Assembly: GCA_023374025.1 (NCBI GenBank)
Contig: SIJG01000015.1
Location: 133,547 to 197,546, forward strand
Direction of reading: 5' to 3'
DNA: 64,000 bases
Source: Heterodera schachtii
Taxonomy: Eukaryota; Nematoda; Chromadorea; Rhabditida; Heteroderidae
The position numbers and the translations under genes were made by a program. The notes below the pieces were generated by a model. That model did not search any database. It was given only the letters and a program-made list of their open reading frames with translations, and was not told the DNA's origin. Positions 57,855 through 64,000 of this stretch are shown one piece after another. How positions within the stretch are numbered: position 1 is the stretch's first letter; the number at the start of each line of letters is the position of its first letter.

Positions 57855-60389
57855 TTTCTTTTTTTTTGCACTAACACTAACTCAATTACGACGGTATGTG
57901 TCGCCTCATGAACTCGGCAGAATTATTATTTACATATTGCATTATTTTAATGAATTTTCTTCTCATTTAAATTTTTCTTTTTTTATGGATTTCTGATTTT
58001 GTGGTCATTTTGAATTTGATAAATTTTCAAATTTATTCTATTATAGTAATCTTTTGACTTTCATTTTTTAGACTTGCAATAAATAAAATTTTTCTTTTTT
58101 AACGTTTAAAGAAGATTTGTATAAATATTTTGGTGATATATTATATTTATTAAAAAATTGAAAATTTGACAAAAATAAGAATTAATTTTTTGTTAGAATA
58201 ACATTCATAGTAATTGCATTTTTGGAAACCAAATAAATTAGTAGAGACAATAATATTAAAATTAACATAATTTTTAACGAATATTATTATATTTTGAAAT
58301 CTGTGTTGATAGAAAATATTTATATAAAATTTTAGTGTTACGGTATTTAAAATTTCATATTGTTAATATCGTGAGTTTTAAATTAAATTTTAAAAATATA
58401 ACATGTTAATAAATACTGTAAATCTGCAAAAATCAGTTCTTTAATAATTTTTTATATTTATAATAATTCAATTAGACCATTTCATTATGGTTCAAGTATT
58501 TCTTGATATTTTTTTCGCATTATTGTCAAAATTGCTTTGCAAAATCGAAAAAAAATCTTTAATTCTTTGTATTTGTTTTATATTATTTGTTTTTATGGTG
58601 AATTCAATGAAATTATTATTTTTTCATTAAAGCATTAAAATACCTTTGTATTTTACGAATTTTTTACATATTAGGTATTTAATTTTTATTTTTATTGAAG
58701 ATAATTTTATTTTTGTGTATTCCATGCTGTCCGGGCAAGAATTTTTTTTTTTGTAGTTGGATATACATTTGTCTTTATAATTTTAAATTTTTTTTTTTGT
58801 TAATACGGGTTAGGCGTTCGTTGGGCCAAAATAGATGCCAGAATTGGTTTCACCGCCATGAAAACCCCTAAAACAAGTTTATCCCAAAATTTTTTTTGAA
58901 TTCTGGACACAGATAATTAACAAGCACCCTATGTTGTATGCTAAATTCAGTACAAGCAGGCAAAACCATGTCGAAATCGGTTGAACAAATTTAAATTTTA
59001 AATAAATATTCAATTCACTGGGAAACAGAAAACGCCTAATTAAACCTTTTCAAGATTGAATAAATAATTTATATAAAATTGCAACTTATTTATAAAATTG
59101 ATTCTTCATCATTAGGTAGGATAGTTTTTGTCAACTTGTATTATTTTTAACCTTACATTTCATTAAACAACAGAATATACTTTTTTTTTATTATTCAAAA
59201 AGTAAATTTTTAAGATCGTTTAATGTCAAATTGATAAAAAGTTACAATTAAGTAATTAATTAAAAGTGATAATTATAATAATATTATAATATTACTAATT
59301 AAGTAATTAATTCAAAGTGATAATTATAATAATATTATAATATTTCTTTTGATTTGCGTAAAATATGTTTTTCGCTTTTCAAAAAAGTTTTTCAATGCTC
59401 CATCACGTCCTTGATAAACTCAACGACCTTGAGCAAAATTTTTCTTAATTATTTAAAATTCATTTTTGTTATATTGCATCATTATTATCATTGCTAATAT
59501 ATTATGTTTCACAGTTTTTTGTTTATAAATTTATTTTTTATTTTAATTTTTGAGAGATGTGAATAAATCTATGCTATTTTATTGAGAAATACACAAAAAA
59601 ACAACTTCAAAAAGCACTTGAGCTTAGGCTGGTAATTTAAGCAAGAAAAGGCCAAAAAAATAAAACAAATAAAACGTTTTTCGTGTCATTTTGATTTTGG
59701 CAATTCATAGAACGGCGTCTTTTTATGAAAAATGACTAATTTTTATCAAATTTTCAAAGATTTGTCACTAAAACTCATTGTAAAATAGCGACATGAAATC
59801 TGGGCAAATTTTAGTCATTTTTTTGTAAAAATCTGATAAAAGAGGGCAACATCAATTTCCAAGGTCTTCTCAACAAGGATTTTTATTGACTTTTCACCCT
59901 CATTTTTCGGTATATTCCTTGCTGAAATAATGGCCTTAAAAATGAAAAAGTTACCATAAAAAAACATAAAATGTAAAGTTCCAAATCTTAAGCTTTTTTT
60001 GGCCATAAAATTATTTGACTTAATTCCCAGGCCTACTAAGCATTTTTGTTATTCTTAATTAATTATAGGTTTCAATCTATTTTTTTCTTTCATTTTTTCT
60101 CTCTCCTTTATTATTAACATTTAGCTTATCGCTTCAATAGATATGCAAAATTCAAATTCCTTTTAATTTCTAAAAGTAACGAGGTTTAATTGTGAGAAAA
60201 ATTTATATAATAAATATCATCTGGTTTCAAAATTAAATTATATTTTATTCGTTTTTTAAATTTTAGTTATTTAAATTAATCTTCTAATATTACTATCCCT
60301 AGAATATTTTAATCACGCAGGCTACATCTGGTTCCATTTTGTAACATTAAAAAAATTACTATATGTTTGTTCTATTTATTTTAAGGATA
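57855..60389. other. AT-rich intergenic, no gene seen
   Basis: Very AT-rich. One imperfect tandem pair of about 60 bp (AAGTAATTAATTAAAAGTGA and AAGTAATTAATTCAAAGTGA) at 59240-59345. No open frame with coding composition. Confidence 0.6.
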
Positions 60390-60391
60390 TA

Positions 60392-61319
60392 CAGGGTGCG
60401 GATAAGTTCTGCAACCTGCCATTCCATGGAAAATTCCAGTTCAAATTAAAAAGAAAATCATATAACTTGGCAATTTTATTTAATAGGGTCTTAGTTATTA
60501 GAAAATTATTATCAAAAGTCCAAAGTAGTCATTATGAGCTGAGATACATGCGTCCAAACGCTTCCGAAAATTAACCAAAATGTCCGCACCTATTTTTTCG
60601 GCAATTTCGTCCCAGGTACGGTGAAAAGCCTCCTTCAGCGCCTAATTTGATGCTAATCGCTTGTTCAGACTCTGGTCCATAAACGACCAAGAGGAAATGT
60701 CAAGTGGATTCAAATTCGGCAAATTTGAGGGCCAAATGTCTTGTCCCCAAAATCCATGAAACAGATTTTCACTCAGCTGAATTAATGTTTTCGGCTCGTG
60801 CGCCGGTGTCGAATCCTGTTGAAGGACGAATTATTTTTTTCTAAAGTGCCCTTATGCCCAAGGATACACTACGTCCCTTAGGGTGGTGTTCTGATCGACT
60901 GCCGAGTTTATCTTGGTCTTTTTTTGATTAACACCAGGGGAGTCTTGCCGATGGCACAAATGCCGCCCCAAGACATCACGGACTGGTGGAAATGGCTCCT
61001 TTTGGTGTTTTTTAATAGCGTACCCCTTCTGTCGGAACAATTAACAATGATTTTGGCTGTTACAATGGCGTTTGATGGTAAAAATTTTCTCAGAGCCCAG
61101 ACGAAATTGCCGAAAAAAGGGGTGCGGACATTTGGGTCAATTTTCGGAAGCGTTTGAACGCATGTATCTCAGCCCATAGTGGCTACTTTGGACATTTGAT
61201 GTAATTTTCTAATAACTAAGTTCCTAATAAATGAAATAGCCAAGTTATATGATTTTCTTTTTATTTTGAACTGGAATTTTCCTTGGAAAGGCAGGTTGCA
61301 GAACTTATGCCGCACCCTG
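60392..61319. mobile_element. Rearranged mariner/Tc1-type element
   Basis: Ends CAGGGTGCGGATAAGTTCTG and, inverted, CAGGGTGCGGCATAAGTTCT, flanked by TA. Inverted homology continues for about 200 bp and includes coding sequence: both ends hold the same C-terminal transposase segment. Minus strand from the middle leftward: QQDSTPAHEPKTLIQ, GFWGQDIWPSNLPNLNPLDI, SWSFMDQSLNKRLA, KEAFHRTWDEIAEKI and NFRKRLDACI, typical of a mariner-group DDE/D transposase; a further minus-strand segment at 60850-61040 has GRHLCHRQDSP and TKINSAVDQNT, the part normally just before it. Stops and frameshifts are present. The N-terminal half is missing and the right end looks like an inverted copy of the left. Confidence 0.8.
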
Positions 61320-61321
61320 TA

Positions 61322-64000
61322 ATTATATTTTTTGTTTTTAAATTTTTTATAAAAATTAATAATCAACATTAATTATTTATTTAGCCAAATCATTAAAAAT
61401 ATGGTCAATTCTAAGTTTAAATATGAATGCATATAGTGATTTTTTGAAAAAAAATATGAAAATTTATTTTTTTTTTAAATTTTCCAATTCAATCCCAAAA
61501 TTCATCTCCTTTTAATCATCATTCAAAGTTTCATTTTTTATAATTCTGCAATTTCTTTCAGTTTATATTGTCTCTCAATTTTTATAAAATACCGTCGCTT
61601 CATAATTTTTTACTTATGGATAAATATTTCTTCCAATTTTGGCAATGTTTGGACAAAATAGATTTGGTCATCATCATTTCCCCCAAAAACCATAAATTGC
61701 CACATTCCCACTGATCAATCTTTTTTATAAATTTTGTGTTTTAATTTTTTGGGTTTTATTTTATTTTTAAGAAAAAACACATGTAGAAATATCCGTTTTT
61801 AATTTTGAAAATAATTTAATTTTAAATAAACTGACCAAATCTTCCATTTTCTTTTCAGATTTTTTCTTTTATTGATTTATAGACTAATTTTGAGGATTAA
61901 TGTTATTCAAGTAACCATAATTAATTGAAAATATGATTGTAAAAGTTTAATTTTTAGTAACATTTGAAAATTTATGTTTCAATAAAATTTTTAAATATTT
62001 TAATTTTTTTTTTGTTATTTTCGTTTACGTGTCCTCAATAAATGAATAGCATTTTGTTTAAATTAAAAAACATTTTTTTTAATATTATAATTGCAGACTT
62101 TAAAATTTATTTTAAATATCAACTTTTATTATTATTTAAAATTGCTCAATTCCTTGCATTATTTTTGCAAGTAGAATTGAAAACTTTATTTTCGTCTGTA
62201 AATCATAGTTAATTATTTATTTGTTTTTTGTTACTTTTAAATAATTCATCGTAAACATTAGGAACCTAATTTTGATTGCTAGTGTGTGGCTTTAATACTT
62301 TTGAGTGCCTTTCCATCAGATTATTTTGTAATTTCTTTTGGTTATAAAATATAAATTTCTAATATTCATTACTAATATTTTAATTATTTATTATATTGAA
62401 TTTACGGATCTGCAACTTTTTTAATTATTTATTCTGCTAAAATCACATAAACAAATTGAAATCATAAAATATCTTTAATAAAGTTGTAAGACGAAGTACG
62501 AAAAAGTGCAAATGATGACAGTAAAAGCAATAATATTTTAAATTTGAAAAATAAAATTTTTATTTTCGTCAGTTAATTATTATTTTTTTAAATATATATT
62601 TTCTAAGAAACCGTTATTAATATTATTTTATGAAATATGGTTTTAATTTTCAATTTCCATTTATTTTTATTTTATTATTTTTATTTTTTCAATTGGGAAA
62701 TAAATTAATTATCTTTTTAATTTGCCATATTTCTTTAACCAAAATTTTTAAATAATTTTGGTAGATAGACCTCATGGAGTGGGTACCAAGAAGCAACAGT
62801 CCAAATTTTTACTAAATTTTGAATATCTTTCCTTTTCCCAAATTTTCATGAAAAATTTCAATTTTATTCATTAGAAAGATAAGTTCTTATTTAAATTTAT
62901 ATATCATTTTGTACATATAAAATTATTTGCGTCTTTGCATTGCTTGCTTAAATCCAAATGTAAAATCTTTAGTATTTAATCATAATAACCAAATGAATTA
63001 CTTTTCTAAGAATTAGACAGTTTATAAATTTTCAAAAAATCATTAAAATAAAGAAATCATATAAATAGAAAAGTTACAAATCCCTCTCTTTTTAATGAAT
63101 TATTAATTAAATTTTAGGTATTGACTAATTTACATTTATAATTTATAAAAATCAAATTTATTGCTGAAATTATTGTGAGTAAATGGGGATTTATCACATA
63201 ACAAAAATATATAAATGAGAAATTTACCAATGAAAAAATTAAGAATGAAATTCCAAATAAAGTTAAGAAATTTAATTAAAAAGTGGTAAATTTAGAAAAA
63301 TTGCATAAAAAAATGCATTAACAGCAAAACATTATTAAGTCAAGAAAGGTTCTTCCAAATCTTCATTCTTGTAATTCTAATTTATTTATTGATGAATGAA
63401 TGAAAAATTAAAAAAAGAAAATTGAATACTTTATAAAAATAACCATTTAACTATAATAAATCTCAAAAACAATAAAGAAATAAAAGCTAAGAAAATTCAT
63501 TTTGAAAAATGAAAGAAAAAATAAAATTAATTTAAAATTAAATTTGTTACTAAATAGACAGGTGACATTTGCACTTTCGTTCAAAGAACGGAGTATTTTT
63601 TTGCTTTTTTCTTTGTAAATTTGAAAATCAGAATTGTTTTAACAAATGAACATTAAATTTAACATTTTGGATAAGAAGCTTAAAGTGTCATTTTATATAA
63701 AATAAAAATAATCCCTTAAAACTTTCAAAAATCAACAAACAATTTAAAAATTTTTATAATTAAAAAGCACACCAAAAATTAATACATAAACTTAATGAAT
63801 ATTTTCCAATAAATCAAATATATTAAACTTTAAATTTTATCATGGATTAATTGAACAAATTATCCTTAATATAATGTAGAATAATTTTATAAATTTAAGT
63901 CCAAATATAAAAAAGCCAGCAAAATAAATATTGGAACAGTATTATTTCAAATATTTATTGCTTCAATTAACAGTGCCATTGTTAATTTTCTTCCAATCTG
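61322..64000. other. AT-rich sequence to the window end, nothing recognised
   Basis: Long stretches of A and T with scattered short runs. No open frame with coding composition, no inverted or tandem repeat of note, no RNA gene seen. Confidence 0.6.

Overview
This window looks like nuclear DNA of a plant-parasitic cyst nematode (Heteroderidae, Globodera/Heterodera type). The evidence is an AT-rich background, genes cut into many small GT-AG exons, nematode-type chemoreceptor genes (srg-like and srd-like), a member of the F-box-like family that is expanded in cyst nematodes, a secreted ubiquitin-like gene, and a dense population of DNA transposons. The genus is an inference; no marker gene fixes it. 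Many exon joins below were checked by reading phase: for the genes described as intact, the exon lengths sum to a multiple of three and carry no internal stop.

Layout. 1-1.26 kb is a tandem array of a 375-bp unit. 2.4-3.6 kb is an F-box-like gene (minus). 4.2 kb is a tRNA-like sequence followed by a Mutator-like element (4.31-6.22 kb) with an 8-bp target duplication, then two hAT-like MITEs. From 8.6 to 23.6 kb four minus-strand genes lie head to tail: eIF4E copy A, a 550-residue secreted protein of unknown family, an SRP54 gene, and eIF4E copy B. The eIF4E copies are a ~3-kb segmental duplication flanking the other two genes. Copy B has a 1-bp frameshift near its start; copy A has a transposon at the boundary of its fifth exon. 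25.4-26.3 kb is a secreted ubiquitin-like gene with reading-frame breaks.

26.8-34.4 kb is a transposon-rich block. It contains a signal-peptide plus helix-turn-helix gene (29.4-31.7 kb) split by a 1.6-kb element, and decayed relatives of that gene lie at 27.9, 38.4 and 43.9 kb. 35.0-37.1 kb is an intact 360-residue srg-type receptor (minus). 39.1-41.6 kb and 46.5-49.2 kb are two duplicated srd-like receptor genes (plus), each broken by different lesions and each with a different transposon in its 3' flank. 51.8-53.6 kb is an intact gene whose N-terminal half looks like the FAX/CDR thioredoxin-GST fold; 19 bp after it a second gene resembles the GST C-terminal half of the same family and has had its stop codon displaced by a small transposon. 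54.6-57.85 kb is an apparently complete PIF/Harbinger element with both a Myb/SANT-like protein and a DDE transposase. 57.9-64 kb is very AT-rich and gene-free apart from a rearranged mariner-type element at 60.4-61.3 kb.

The genes do not form one pathway. Two (eIF4E, SRP54) are translation and secretion housekeeping genes; the others belong to fast-evolving nematode families (receptors, secreted proteins, F-box-like). The strongest theme is transposon activity read at base level: many elements here can be delimited with matching 8- to 10-bp target duplications, several exactly at functional junctions of host genes.
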